Assembly (NCBI GenBank): GCA_963205115.1
Contig: CAUJHV010000028.1
Coordinates: 1 to 54,466 of the forward strand
Source of the DNA: Pseudomonadota bacterium
GTDB taxonomy: Bacteria; Pseudomonadota; Gammaproteobacteria; Burkholderiales; Burkholderiaceae_C
Reading direction: 5' to 3'
DNA length: 54,466 bases
Below are positions 47,201 to 54,466 of the stretch, in pieces. Made by a program: the position numbers and the translations under genes. The stretch's first letter is position 1. The number at the start of each line of letters is the position of its first letter. The notes beneath the pieces are model-generated. The model had not been told where the DNA came from and did no database searches. It was given only the letters and a program-made list of their open reading frames with translations.

Positions 47201-47576
47201 ATTGCGGCAGCTTGCCCGGGACTGTTCGGACCTCGGCCGAGGTCTCCAGCCACTGCAGCAGATCGGCCGCGAGGCCACGTGAGCGCAGCGTGTTGCGCCG
47301 CTCGCGGTCAGCATCGTCGCCGAACAACCCGCGGGCGAAGGGATCGTCATCGACGGGGACGGTACTTCCCAGCGATGGCAATCTCTGGTGAGGTTTCGGG
47401 GGCGTGCTCGACAGGAGAAGACGGGTCGGTCCCGCCGCGGTCAACAGCCGCGAAAGCTCATCGAAGGCGAAGAGGGATAAACCGTCGCTGGCAACATCGA
47501 CTTTCGCGCCTGCGGGCAACTGGGGTTGGAGTTGGTCCAGGACACGGTCTGCGCCGACGTTCTTGATGAGTCGCAT
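44295..47576 (-). CDS. SNF2-family helicase with PLD-like N-terminus
   Basis: A 1093-aa protein. The first about 200 residues (LFAFDELSRLLTAAG, then a conserved SSTPPKP segment) resemble PLD-like N-terminal regions. The SNF2 core follows: LADSVGLGKTFEA Walker A near 286, VIDESHNFRN near 370, LMLSATPVNN, and in domain 2 RFGRIDRIGSQ. This helicase architecture accompanies DUF4391 and type III mod-like genes. The start at 47576 (MRLIKNVGADRVLDQL) was chosen because the upstream frame is shadow sequence. It opens the defence operon. Confidence 0.92.
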   Translation of the reverse strand: MRLIKNVGADRVLDQLQPQLPAGAKVDVASDGLSLFAFDELSRLLTAAGPTRLLLSSTPPKPHQRLPSLGSTVPVDDDPFARGLFGDDADRERRNTLRSRGLAADLLQWLETSAEVRTVPGKLPQSAWITEAARSVSGAADAQFAGVAITGDCSATTRGLGLSPGNQFSLIQCSETEAERQMFAQWFDATWRAVGDDPGAKQKLLDQVRQLAVHEAPSAIYFGILYNLFKDLGDELDEERIVKSATGIRNTHVWKKLYKFQRDGVVGAIDKLERLGGCILADSVGLGKTFEALAVVKYYELRNDRVLVLAPKRLRDNWTLYKSNDRRNSLAGDRFNYDVLNHTDLSRDGGTSGDIDLAYVNWGNYDLVVIDESHNFRNKQNHRDRDSRYRRLMRQVIQTGVKTKVLMLSATPVNNRLADLKNQIAFVTEGRDDALAAHGLPSVETTVRLAQGQFNRWQQLDETERRPARLMDMLGFDYFRLLDLLTIARSRKHIEKYYGTAETGTFPKRLRPINVKADVDSAGLFPPIVDINTDIRRLNLSAYAPLRYVLPAKQAEYDAKYSVAIRGGESIFRQVDREESLIHLMRVNLLKRMESSVHAFALTVERQLADVNGLLAKLDDHGDAIEELSIEDVEVDNPAFESLLVGRKVKVLLQDVDRIRWRQDLTEDRNRLATLLSNARAVDRARDAKLAALRSLIKDKIATPINVIDGKPNRKLIVFTAFADTALYLYDAIAHWALSELGLHAAIVTGTGSNKTTLPGLRTDLASVLTAFAPRAKERPPEFASEGELDLLIATDCISEGQNLQDGDYLVNYDIHWNPVRIIQRFGRIDRIGSQNEVIQLVNFWPNMALDEYIGLEQRVSGRMVLLDISATGEENLIERDAGNLMNDLEYRRKQLQKLQEAVIDLEDLSSGISIADLTLADYRIELAGYLREHPGKLAAMPLGAYAVTSSAQADDALPPGAIFCLRAEGEAALATVEPGYPLAPHYVVHVSADGALLLPHTQAKQVLDRLKGLCLGRDMPDAQACARFDKLTKAGRQMLPYQTMLQQAVASIAGKSQERAVASLFTPGGTHAKKGEFAGMADFEVVAFLVIS

Positions 47577-47658
47577 CAGGCCTGGTCTCCCCAATGTTGT
47601 GCGCCTGAGGCAATGCACTGCTTTCGCCAGCAGGTTGTGAGTCGCCCGCCTACGTGAA

Positions 47659-47676
47659 TGATAAAGGACCTTATCA
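47659..47676. promoter_or_regulatory. TGATAA/TTATCA inverted repeat between divergent genes
   Basis: TGATAAAGGACCTTATCA forms two 6-bp arms around a 6-bp centre, in the 127-bp gap between the helicase operon and the tyrosine recombinase. It may be an operator for either gene or a recombinase site. Confidence 0.4.
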
Positions 47677-47703
47677 ATCACAAGGCCGCAAGGCATCACG
47701 AGC

Positions 47704-48648
47704 ATGAACTTCGACCTGACGACCGCGGCCAGCGGTGTGCCGGCCTTGTTTTCACCCGACCCGTCCACCGCCCGACGGACCCTGGAGTTCTTCACGGCCG
47801 ACATTCGCAACGCGAACACGCGGCGCGCCTATGCGCGGGCCGGCGCCGACTTTGCGGGCTGGTGCTCCGCGCGAGGTTTGACCGATCTGAGCGACGTCGA
47901 GCCCGTGCACGTTGCCACCTATGTTGAGCAGCTGAAGCTGGCGCCGCCGTCGATCAAGCAGCGCCTGGCAGCGCTGCGCAGGCTCTTCGACTGGTTGGTT
48001 GTCGGGCAGGTGATTCCGACCAACCCGGCGACGTCGGTGCGTGGCCCGCGGTACTCCAGCAGGAAGGGCAAGACGCCGGTTCTGTCCGCCGAAGAGGTGC
48101 GCGAACTGGTCGACTCGATCGACCCGAGCACGCCGATTGGGCTTCGTGACCGCGCGCTCATCGGCCTGATGGTCTACACCTTCGCGCGAGTCGGGGCCGC
48201 GGTCCAGATGCGCGTCGACGACGTCTACATCCAACGCAGGCGAACCTGGGTCCGCCTGCATGAGAAGGGCGGCAAGCTCCATGAGATGCCGTGTCACCAC
48301 AACTTGGAAGACTACATCGATGCCTACCTCGAAGCGGCGCCGCCTGCCGAGTCGAGCGGCTACCTGTTCCGGACAGCCACTGGCCGTCGTGGCGCGCTGT
48401 CGGCACGGCCGATGCGACAGGCGGACGTGCACCGAATGATTTGCCGGCGGGTGGAAGCGGCGGGCATCCGAACCCACATCGGGTGCCACAGTTTTCGAGC
48501 GACCGGCATCACCGAGTACCTGAAGAACGGCGGGCGCCTGGAGATCGCCCAGCAAATGGCCAACCACGAGTCGTCGCGAACGACAGGGCTCTACGATCGG
48601 CGCGGCGACCAGATCAAGCTCGACGAAGTTGAGCGGATCGCCATCTGA
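47704..48648 (+). CDS. Tyrosine recombinase
   Basis: A 314-aa XerC-like recombinase. Arg is in TFARVGAAVQMRV, Lys in HEKGGKLHEMP, HSFRATGITEYL carries His and Arg, and NHESSRTTGLYDRR carries the Tyr. The core-binding domain at residues 25-110 is intact. It is divergent from the defence operon and could move it or a neighbouring cassette; the recombination sites are unknown. Confidence 0.93.
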   Translation: MNFDLTTAASGVPALFSPDPSTARRTLEFFTADIRNANTRRAYARAGADFAGWCSARGLTDLSDVEPVHVATYVEQLKLAPPSIKQRLAALRRLFDWLVVGQVIPTNPATSVRGPRYSSRKGKTPVLSAEEVRELVDSIDPSTPIGLRDRALIGLMVYTFARVGAAVQMRVDDVYIQRRRTWVRLHEKGGKLHEMPCHHNLEDYIDAYLEAAPPAESSGYLFRTATGRRGALSARPMRQADVHRMICRRVEAAGIRTHIGCHSFRATGITEYLKNGGRLEIAQQMANHESSRTTGLYDRRGDQIKLDEVERIAI

Positions 48649-48739
48649 CGGGATGGCGGCGCCGACGGCAGGGGCAGGGTCACCGTCGGTTCGGACGCCA
48701 TGGGGCCACGACGGGTGGAGGGCAGGCCGGCGCGCGTGC

Positions 48740-49621
48740 TCACTGATCGAGCGACGTGGTCGCCACGATGGCGGTGAACTGCTCCAGCACCTCCGGCTGC
48801 CGTTGCTTCACGTACTTCGTGACCTTGGCATTTTCCAGCAGCTTCGCCAGGTACCCGCGGGCGAGCACCAGGTTGAGCACATCCTGGCCATACGACTGCT
48901 CGACCAGCCGATACTGCCCCTGAAGGTTCGACATCTCGCGCTCCATGCGGGCCATCTGTTCCGGGCCGACTCCGACGACTTTGCGCGGGCGAACACCGTC
49001 CACCAGCGAGGTGCTGGGAGTGGCGACAAGCAGCGCTTCGGCGTAGGCCACGGTCATGTTGTTGGCGGCCACCATCAGCTCGGCGCACTCGACCTGTCGC
49101 GTCGGCTTCATCTTGCGGATCACGCGGCCCAGTTCCACCGAGAACTGCCGATCCTTGAACAACTCTACGGCTTCCGGGCAGATGCCTTCCAGCAGGTTGA
49201 TCTTCTTGGTGATGTGGCTGATGTCCACGCTCAAGGCTTTGGCCAAGCGCTCGGGTGAGACGCCGCGCTCGACGGCCCGGCGGATCATGAAGTGCTCCTG
49301 GATCGTGGACAGGCGGTTGATGCGGTTGTTGTAGGTGTAGCTCTCGTCATCGGTGGCGATCAGGCACGGCGCGGCCTGGTGGCCCAGGTCGCCCAGCGCA
49401 ACCAAGCGGACGTGGCCGTCGAGCAGCAGGTGCTGGCCGGACGTGGCGTCCATTGCCGCCACCGACAGCGGCTCGATCAGGCCGACTTCCTCGATCGACG
49501 CGCGGATCTGGTTGTACTTGCGTGACGTCGCCAAGCCCACCGGTACCTTGCGCGACGGCAGGATCTTGTCCAGCGGCACCATCAGGGGCTCGGGCACGAA
49601 CCCGAGCACGACGCCGGTCAT
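48740..49621 (-). CDS. ParB/RepB-like protein (second of the pair)
   Basis: A 293-aa protein. The N-terminal ParB-type domain has VGLIEPLSV, LLDGHVRLVALGDLG and TYNNRINRLST, an HTH-like region follows (SPERLAKALSVDISHITKKI), and the C-terminus resembles RepB plasmid-partition proteins. It has no adjacent ParA. It is translationally coupled to the preceding ParB-like gene (ATGA) but is clearly different in sequence, so it is not a recent duplicate. Confidence 0.88.
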   Translation of the reverse strand: MTGVVLGFVPEPLMVPLDKILPSRKVPVGLATSRKYNQIRASIEEVGLIEPLSVAAMDATSGQHLLLDGHVRLVALGDLGHQAAPCLIATDDESYTYNNRINRLSTIQEHFMIRRAVERGVSPERLAKALSVDISHITKKINLLEGICPEAVELFKDRQFSVELGRVIRKMKPTRQVECAELMVAANNMTVAYAEALLVATPSTSLVDGVRPRKVVGVGPEQMARMEREMSNLQGQYRLVEQSYGQDVLNLVLARGYLAKLLENAKVTKYVKQRQPEVLEQFTAIVATTSLDQ

Positions 49622-50520
49622 GCCCGCCGCCCGTCCGGCCAGACCCGCTCTGCCAGGTACTTCGGCAGGGTGTCCAGCCCTTCGGCGCGCAGGAGGTTGG
49701 TGAAGTTCTCGTCCTGAAAGAGTTCCTGTAGAGCGCTGACGACGAACAGCAGGCGCTGCTGGGTGAACCCGGCCTTCCGAACCACGAGCTTCTGCCGTTC
49801 GACTTCCTTCTGGTAGGTGCGCACCAGGCTCGATGTCGACACGTCGGCGCGTTTGCGCGGCGTGTTCTTGTCGATCGTCCGGCCCAGGTTGGCGCGGCGC
49901 TCCAACACTCGCCGGGCATCGATGAGGCGCTTGCCGCGCAGGGTGCCGGACTCATAGGCTTCCTGCAGTGCGGCCTGAACCGCTTGTTCGTCTTTGCCTG
50001 CGCCGACGATGGCAAGCGCTGCGTTGAGTGGGATCGCACCCTTCTCGACGGCCACCAACAGGCGCTGTTCACCCTGCTGCAGCAGTGTCAGCATTCCCTG
50101 GACGTACTTGAAGGCCAGCCCGGTTTTCGTGGCGATCTGCTTGGCGGTGTAGCCGGCATCGCGCAGCTGCTCGATGCCTGCCAGCAGCTCCAATGGACGC
50201 CACTGGCGCCGCGCAATGTTCTCGGCCAGGCTCATGATGAAGGCGTCTTCGTCACTCGCCACTATCACCAGCGCTGGGATAGCAGTTTCGCCCAAGGACT
50301 TGAACGCCTTCAACCGGCCCTCGCCACAGATCAGCAGGTAGTGCTCGGCCCCTTCGTCCAACGTCCGTGGCGTCACCACGATCGGCTTCTTCAGGCCGAT
50401 GGCCTTGATGTTGGCGACGACTTCGCTGAAGGCGCGGCTGTTGCGTTCCCGCGGGTTGAGGATCTCGATCTTGTCGATCGGCAACGAGCGCACCTCGCCG
50501 ACGGACAACTGGGCAGTCAT
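49618..50520 (-). CDS. ParB/RepB-like protein (first of the pair)
   Basis: A 300-aa protein. ParB motifs are IKAIGLKKPIVVTPR, ICGEGRLKAFKSLG and SLAENIARRQWRPLEL, then an HTH (TAKQIATKTGLAFKYVQGML) and a basic C-terminus. The start at 50520 overlaps the stop of the serine recombinase gene (ATGA). Like its neighbour it lacks a ParA partner, so a role in recombinase regulation or targeting is as likely as partition. Confidence 0.88.
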   Translation of the reverse strand: MTAQLSVGEVRSLPIDKIEILNPRERNSRAFSEVVANIKAIGLKKPIVVTPRTLDEGAEHYLLICGEGRLKAFKSLGETAIPALVIVASDEDAFIMSLAENIARRQWRPLELLAGIEQLRDAGYTAKQIATKTGLAFKYVQGMLTLLQQGEQRLLVAVEKGAIPLNAALAIVGAGKDEQAVQAALQEAYESGTLRGKRLIDARRVLERRANLGRTIDKNTPRKRADVSTSSLVRTYQKEVERQKLVVRKAGFTQQRLLFVVSALQELFQDENFTNLLRAEGLDTLPKYLAERVWPDGRRA

Positions 50521-52088
50521 GCGGCAACCCTCAAGCGGGCCCTGGCCGCCATCCCGTACAGGTAGTCCAGTGACTCGAAGTGGTAGCTCTCGAACTCGAC
50601 CGGGTTCTGCTCCGCCAGGCTGATGCGTGACGGTCCGAAATCGATGCGCGGCAACAGGTAGTAGTCGAGCTGCGCCTGGTTGCTGGGGTCCAGCCGCGCG
50701 GCGACCGAGATGTCCGGCGACAGGCTGCTGTCCAGCCGAATCTTCCAGCGGTTGTGTCCGCAGGGCGTGGTCTGGCACCTGGCCAGCACCACCGAGACCG
50801 AGAACTCTCGGTTCACCCACAGCAGGTCGGTTGCCGGATCGCGGACCACCGAGCCGCCCAGGCTAGCGATCTGCTTCTCGATCTGTTCGACGATCTCCGG
50901 ATGGGTGCGCCGCAGGAAGCGGTTGATTTCCAGGAACCGGTAGTCGCGATCGGGCGTGTAGCCCACCATCTGGTAGGCCCGGATCAGGCTGCCGAAGCGG
51001 TGCACGTAGACCGATGCCGAGGGCATGCCTTCGGATTCGTCGATCACCAGGCCCGACAGGAATCCACGGTGGCGGTAGAGGCCACGCAGCCGGTCGATCA
51101 GTTCCTCGTCGGTGTAGCGGCGGGCGCGCGCACGGATGATGCCCTGCGCTGTGTAGAACACGTCGGGCGCAACGATTCCGGTGAAGGCGCCTTCACGGCG
51201 AATCCACATGTCCGGCGTATTCACCACCCGCAGCTTCTTCAGCTTGAACGACACCCGGTTGTAGACGTTGTGGCCGACGTACTTTTCGTTGGTCAGCACC
51301 TCGTGCACAGTGGCGCGTGTCCAGTCGCGGCAGAGATCGGTCTGCACGCGCATGCCGTTGAGGCGGCCAGCGATCTCGGATTCGACCAAGCCGTCGTCGA
51401 TGAACCAGCGGTAGATGTCGTTGACGATGCGGACCTCGTCGTCGGGGCCGGGCACCAGGATCACGCGATCGGTCTGCAGGCTCTTGTGCTCGCCTCGCGC
51501 CAGCTCGGTCTTGACGGCGCCCTGCACGTTGACCAGGGTTCGTCGCAGGCCAAAACCCGCAGGACCGCCCTGACGGAAACCCAGCTCGATCAGCCGGCAC
51601 TGGCCGGCGAACACCTTGGCCGACAACTCTCGGCTGTATTCACCGGCCATGGCGCGCTTGACGCCCTTGACGATGGTCGACACCGGCGAGCCGTCGTTCT
51701 CGAACTGCTCGGCGCAGTAGGCGACCTGAATGCCGGCGCGGCGGCAGATGTACTCGTAGTACGCGCTCTCGTCCGCGTCCTGAAACCTGCCCCATCGGCT
51801 GACGTCGTAGACCAAGATGATCTGGAAGTCGGCGCGGCCGTTCTGAACATCGGCAATCAGGCGCTGGAGGGCCTGGCGGCCGTCGATTCGCAGACCACTC
51901 TTTCCTTCATCGGCGTAGGTCTGGACGATCTCGATGCCACGACGAGAGGCGTACTCACGGATCTTGTCGCCCTGGTTCTCGGTCGAGTACTGCTGGTGCT
52001 CGGTCGACATGCGAACGTACTCGGCCCCGCGCATTCGTGGCGGGGGCGGTGGCACGTCTTCAGTGATGTTGTCGTTGCCCGGGTCCAT
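50517..52088 (-). CDS. Large serine recombinase without a visible zinc ribbon
   Basis: A 523-aa protein. The resolvase domain has RMSTEHQQYSTENQ (Ser nucleophile near 28), a DVSRWGRF segment, and a Recombinase domain (FGLRRTLV, LTNEKYVGHNVYNR). Large serine recombinases normally carry a CxxC-based zinc ribbon; here the last about 220 residues contain none and are unrelated to it. The start at 52088 (MDPGNDN) has an AGGTGAGG-type Shine-Dalgarno sequence. Followed by two ParB-like genes with 4-bp overlaps. Confidence 0.9.
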   Translation of the reverse strand: MDPGNDNITEDVPPPPPRMRGAEYVRMSTEHQQYSTENQGDKIREYASRRGIEIVQTYADEGKSGLRIDGRQALQRLIADVQNGRADFQIILVYDVSRWGRFQDADESAYYEYICRRAGIQVAYCAEQFENDGSPVSTIVKGVKRAMAGEYSRELSAKVFAGQCRLIELGFRQGGPAGFGLRRTLVNVQGAVKTELARGEHKSLQTDRVILVPGPDDEVRIVNDIYRWFIDDGLVESEIAGRLNGMRVQTDLCRDWTRATVHEVLTNEKYVGHNVYNRVSFKLKKLRVVNTPDMWIRREGAFTGIVAPDVFYTAQGIIRARARRYTDEELIDRLRGLYRHRGFLSGLVIDESEGMPSASVYVHRFGSLIRAYQMVGYTPDRDYRFLEINRFLRRTHPEIVEQIEKQIASLGGSVVRDPATDLLWVNREFSVSVVLARCQTTPCGHNRWKIRLDSSLSPDISVAARLDPSNQAQLDYYLLPRIDFGPSRISLAEQNPVEFESYHFESLDYLYGMAARARLRVAA

Positions 52089-52271
52089 GGGGGCCTCACC
52101 TGGAGGGGTGGTGGAGTGGCGGTCGCCGCCGATGCACGCCTCGGTCGGCAGCGCGAAGGTTGGTGGTCGGCACGGAGGCGAGCAGGCGCGTCGCGGCGTG
52201 TGCGACAACAGTAACAGTGTTGCCCCGAAAAGCCGAACGAGTCGTCTCTTTGCAAACTCGGCCAAACACGC

Positions 52272-52697
52272 TCAAGTGCTTGTCAGCACGGTGATTTCGA
52301 CGATCCACGCGTCCATCTTTGCAACGCCCTTGGGGGCGATCGCGCTGAGTCGGTAGGTGCCGGACGCCAGCGCCGGCGCGGGCTTTGACGCGTCCATCTT
52401 TGCAATCATGCCGACGCGTTGCGTGGCGCTGCGCGCACGCTGTTGCTCGCGATTGCGTTGGGTGTAGTCCGGGTGCTCGGCGCGGTACCGCTGCCAGTAG
52501 TCGGGCTGGCTGTCGAGCCACCTCCGCTGTGCGCGTGCCTGGTTCTGGCGGTAGTCGTCGTCGGTTTGGCGCTTTTCGCGCTGCCACAGCTTGCGGCGCT
52601 GGCGTTGGCACTCAGGAGCGGAGCAGTAGCTCTGGTCGGGCGACTGCGTTCGCAGCGGGAAGGGATCGCCACACGCCAGGCATCGTTTGATTCCCAT
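52272..52697 (-). CDS. Small zinc-finger protein with two AKMDA motifs
   Basis: A 141-aa protein. CLACGDPFPLR...YCSAPECQR supplies four Cys for a zinc finger, then a basic helical tract, then two copies of an AKMDA motif (IAKMDASKP, VAKMDAWIV) near the C-terminus. The repeated peptides come from identical 18-bp DNA at 52307-52324 and 52388-52405. It lies 183 bp upstream of the recombinase on the same strand, probably the first gene of the module. Function unknown. Confidence 0.75.
   Translation of the reverse strand: MGIKRCLACGDPFPLRTQSPDQSYCSAPECQRQRRKLWQREKRQTDDDYRQNQARAQRRWLDSQPDYWQRYRAEHPDYTQRNREQQRARSATQRVGMIAKMDASKPAPALASGTYRLSAIAPKGVAKMDAWIVEITVLTST
52307..52405. repeat. Two identical 18-bp repeats in the zinc-finger gene
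   Basis: acgcgtccatctttgcaa occurs at 52307-52324 and 52388-52405, 81 bp (27 codons) apart and in frame. It encodes the AKMDA segments and may reflect an internal duplication of a functional motif. Confidence 0.8.
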
Positions 52698-53061
52698 GAT
52701 CGTTCCCCCCGTGAAGACGCTGCGTCGTGCAGCGATTCAAGGGGGTATCGCTGCGATCACCGCCGATCGTTGGTACCGACGGCAGGGCAACAGCGCCGCG
52801 CACTCTGCAAGACCTGTGGCGGGCTGACCGCATTGGGCGAGCAGCACCGCTGACGAATTGACGCAGCGCCAGCAGGTCGCGCCCATGCGTGCGACGAATG
52901 CCTGGAGCGCCTAGCGCTTCAACGGCATGGGTGGCGCCCGAGTGATGTGCGCTTGGGGAGCAATGCCGTCGGCGGTGAGCTGACCGGGGCATCGACGGCG
53001 GACTTGAGGTGGCGACGTTTCGTGGGAGCGTGGGTTGGCTCACCACACAGAGGTTGCCACC
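52698..53061. other. 364-bp intergenic region with a nested hairpin
   Basis: No gene is convincing here. ATGCC (52898-52902) pairs with GGCAT (52924-52928), enclosing AGCGC-CTA-GCGCT (52906-52918), a nested inverted repeat. It may hold the promoter of the zinc-finger gene and of the membrane-protein gene on the opposite strand. Confidence 0.45.
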
Positions 53062-53577
53062 ATGTACGAGTTCACCACCATCAGCGGTCGCGTCATCGAG
53101 GCCAGGCGCTACATGAACCGATGGCCACGCCTCAATGAGCCCGACCCGGCGCAGGAGCGCTGGGAGGTGTGGATCAGCGAGCGGTCCAGCAGCGAGGTCA
53201 AGCTGACGGTGGCCAGCCGTATCATGCCGGTCAGATGTGGGCACTCGGTGACGTTCGTGGTGGCCGACGATCGACCGGTGGGAATGGTCAACTTGACCAT
53301 CGGCGCCAGCGTAAATTTCACCCGTGCTGATCCGATGCCCGTGCTGCAGGGCCGCGACGTGATCTGGCCGGTGTTCATGTCCTTCGGCGGACTGATGCTT
53401 GCGGCCTTCACGTCGCCGCTCATCCTCGTGCTGGCCGTGCCCTTGGCAGTGCTCTACGTGCCCATCATCGTCGTAGCCCGTTGGCTGGTGCGCGGGCGAT
53501 TGCAGAGCCAGGTCGATGTGAGGCTTGGTCAGGTACGAACTGAGGACGTCGTGCGGCCTTTCCCCAAGCGCAGCTGA
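53062..53577 (+). CDS. Small membrane protein of unknown function
   Basis: A 171-aa protein. An N-terminal soluble beta-rich part (MYEFTTISGRVIEARRYM, KLTVASRIMPVRCGHSVTFVV, NLTIGASVNFTRA) is followed by two adjacent membrane helices (VFMSFGGLMLAAFTSP, ILVLAVPLAVLYVPIIVVA) and a basic C-terminus. No family is recognised. The start at 53062 follows GAGG at suitable spacing. It is preceded by the recombinase module on the other strand. Confidence 0.6.
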   Translation: MYEFTTISGRVIEARRYMNRWPRLNEPDPAQERWEVWISERSSSEVKLTVASRIMPVRCGHSVTFVVADDRPVGMVNLTIGASVNFTRADPMPVLQGRDVIWPVFMSFGGLMLAAFTSPLILVLAVPLAVLYVPIIVVARWLVRGRLQSQVDVRLGQVRTEDVVRPFPKRS

Positions 53578-53692
53578 CCACTCCATGGGTGCATTTCGGG
53601 TGCCTCCGGTGCAGGCCCGCACCTGCCCCGACTTCTGGCCGGCGGATGTGAGTGGTGTGCACCGTCGCGGAATTCCGGCGACGATAGGCACC

Positions 53693-53923
53693 ATGGAAAA
53701 GGAACCTGACGATCGAGCCGCCGCCGGCCAGGTGCGGCGCATGCGCCTGCTGTTGGGCGGGCGCGTGGAGATCGAGCGAGAGATAGTGCGCCTTTGTGCC
53801 CAGCGGCACTTCGACCCAGCCCGCTTCGACGACCTCACGCGTCAACTCGAAAGGCCGTCGAAGGCGGAACTTCGGGTTGTGACGAGGGGAGACTTGCTCC
53901 CACCGGCTCCGCCCAAAGACTGA
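53693..53923 (+). CDS. Small hypothetical protein
   Basis: A 76-aa charged protein (MEKEPDDRAAAGQVRRMRLLL...), helical, Arg/Glu-rich, without recognisable motifs. It lies 115 bp after the membrane protein on the same strand. Evidence is limited to an open frame with ATG and natural composition; it may be a relic. Confidence 0.4.
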   Translation: MEKEPDDRAAAGQVRRMRLLLGGRVEIEREIVRLCAQRHFDPARFDDLTRQLERPSKAELRVVTRGDLLPPAPPKD

Positions 53924-54033
53924 CGTTCGGCAGCTGGCGGCCTTGCAGCGCAGGACTAAACCGCTCGCGCGGTAGGCGCTCCGGCCACGTTGGCGGCGGT
54001 TCGTTGCGCCCCTGACTCTGCGATGTTGGCGAT

Positions 54034-54050
54034 CGAGGCAATCCGCCTCG
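54034..54050. repeat. CGAGGC/GCCTCG hairpin before the terminal recombinase
   Basis: CGAGGC-AATCC-GCCTCG lies 21 bp upstream of the terminal recombinase start. Its position fits a regulatory hairpin or part of an IS91-type terminus, but is unproven. Confidence 0.35.
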
Positions 54051-54071
54051 GTCACCGACAGGAGCAGGATC

Positions 54072-54466
54072 ATGGACGTCTCCACCTCGACCCCATCCGC
54101 GGCCGTCTCGCCGCTGCGCCAACGCATGCTCGACGACATGCGCATGCGCCAGTTCGCTGAGCACACGCAGGAGGGCTACATCCGCGCCGTGCGCAAGCTC
54201 GCCACCTTCCTCGGCCGCTCGCCGCACACGGCCACCGCCGAGGATTTGCGCCGCTTCCAGTTGCACCTGGTCGACACCGGCACCGGCCCGGTCACCATCA
54301 ACGCCACGCTCACCGGGTTGAAGTTCTTCTTCGACATCACGCTGGGCAGGCCCGAGCTCATGCTCAAGATGACGCACGTGGCCGTGCCGCGCAAGCTGCC
54401 AGTGATCCTGAGCCCCGAGGAAGTCGGCCGCCTGATCGCCGCCGCCCCCAACCTCAAGCACCAGGC
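54072..54466 (+). CDS. Tyrosine recombinase of IS91-associated type, partial
   Basis: The frame starts with ATG at 54072 (MDVSTSTPSAAVSPLRQRML), after an AGGAG-like site, and continues past the right edge. The visible 131 residues are a core-binding domain (RQFAEHTQEGYIRAVRKLATFL, TINATLTGLKFFFDITL, PRKLPVILSPEEVGRLIAAAP) like the integrase encoded upstream of the transposase in IS91-group elements. The catalytic domain lies outside the window. Confidence 0.85.
   Translation, partial: MDVSTSTPSAAVSPLRQRMLDDMRMRQFAEHTQEGYIRAVRKLATFLGRSPHTATAEDLRRFQLHLVDTGTGPVTINATLTGLKFFFDITLGRPELMLKMTHVAVPRKLPVILSPEEVGRLIAAAPNLKHQ

Larger units (their letters stand above)
29222..54466. mobile_element. Genomic island inserted at tRNA-Arg, right end outside the window
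   Basis: Starting directly after the tRNA 3' end and terminator, the content changes from housekeeping genes to an integrase, small regulators, restriction and toxin-antitoxin genes, recombinases and an IS91-like end. The integrase C-terminus faces the tRNA, as in tRNA-integrated islands. I found no second copy of the tRNA 3' end inside the window, so the right boundary must be further right or has been lost. Confidence 0.7.

Noticed and set aside
33679..47576. Classification as DISARM or BREX
   Set aside because: The helicase and methyltransferase are suggestive, but there is no DUF1998 (DrmB), PglZ, BrxC or DrmA-like gene.
49618..50520. Plasmid partition locus
   Set aside because: Two ParB/RepB-like genes are present, but no ParA, replication gene or clustered parS-like sites were seen; the serine recombinase coupling suggests another role.

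Overview
The window looks like a chromosomal segment of a high-GC betaproteobacterium, probably order Burkholderiales. The evidence is the gene content: a Bug-family solute receptor, a PHA synthase with a GYCLGG lipase box, the hemC-hemD-hemX-hemY cluster, and the mutL/amiC/tsaE/queG neighbourhood. No 16S gene is present, so genus is not assigned.

Positions 1-29,221 are core genome. On the minus strand, mutL is followed by a TPR-like/GFA fusion protein, a lipoprotein hydrolase and a repeat-rich partial gene. dedA, tsaE-amiC and queG follow, then an AMP-ligase/PHA-synthase pair, an AEC permease, a chalcone-isomerase-like protein, a Bug receptor and xerD. A three-gene meta-cleavage operon (17,076-20,480: hydrolase, extradiol dioxygenase, FAD monooxygenase) lies next to a tetR gene. 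Between them sit a pair of short inverted repeats that look like an operator and an unusual 246-bp inverted-repeat element. ppc and the hemCDXY operon complete the core, and hemY runs into a tRNA-Arg(ACG) with its own promoter and terminator.

From about 29,222 to the window end is accessory DNA, read as a genomic island entered at tRNA-Arg. It starts with a tyrosine integrase, an excisionase-like HTH gene and small overlapping ORFs, then about 1.3 kb with no convincing gene. An HNH endonuclease/MazG-like pair faces a 14-kb co-directional defence operon (47,576 down to 33,679). That operon encodes a PLD-like/SNF2 helicase, a DUF262 (GmrSD-like) nuclease, a wHTH-nucleotidyltransferase/HEPN toxin-antitoxin, DUF4391, a type III Mod methyltransferase, an AAA ATPase, a DUF4276 protein and the type III Res subunit. 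The genes overlap or lie within 84 bp of each other, so they are probably transcribed together. The ATPase/DUF4276 pair sits between mod and res and resembles PARIS-type abortive-infection pairs in layout.

Beyond the operon are a second tyrosine recombinase (47,704-48,648) and a tightly overlapping minus-strand module. The module encodes a small zinc-finger protein, a large serine recombinase without a visible zinc ribbon, and two different ParB/RepB-like proteins. Two small orphan genes follow. The window ends inside another tyrosine recombinase of the kind that accompanies IS91-like elements. The composite type III operon and the recombinase/ParB/ParB module are the best candidates for under-described systems.
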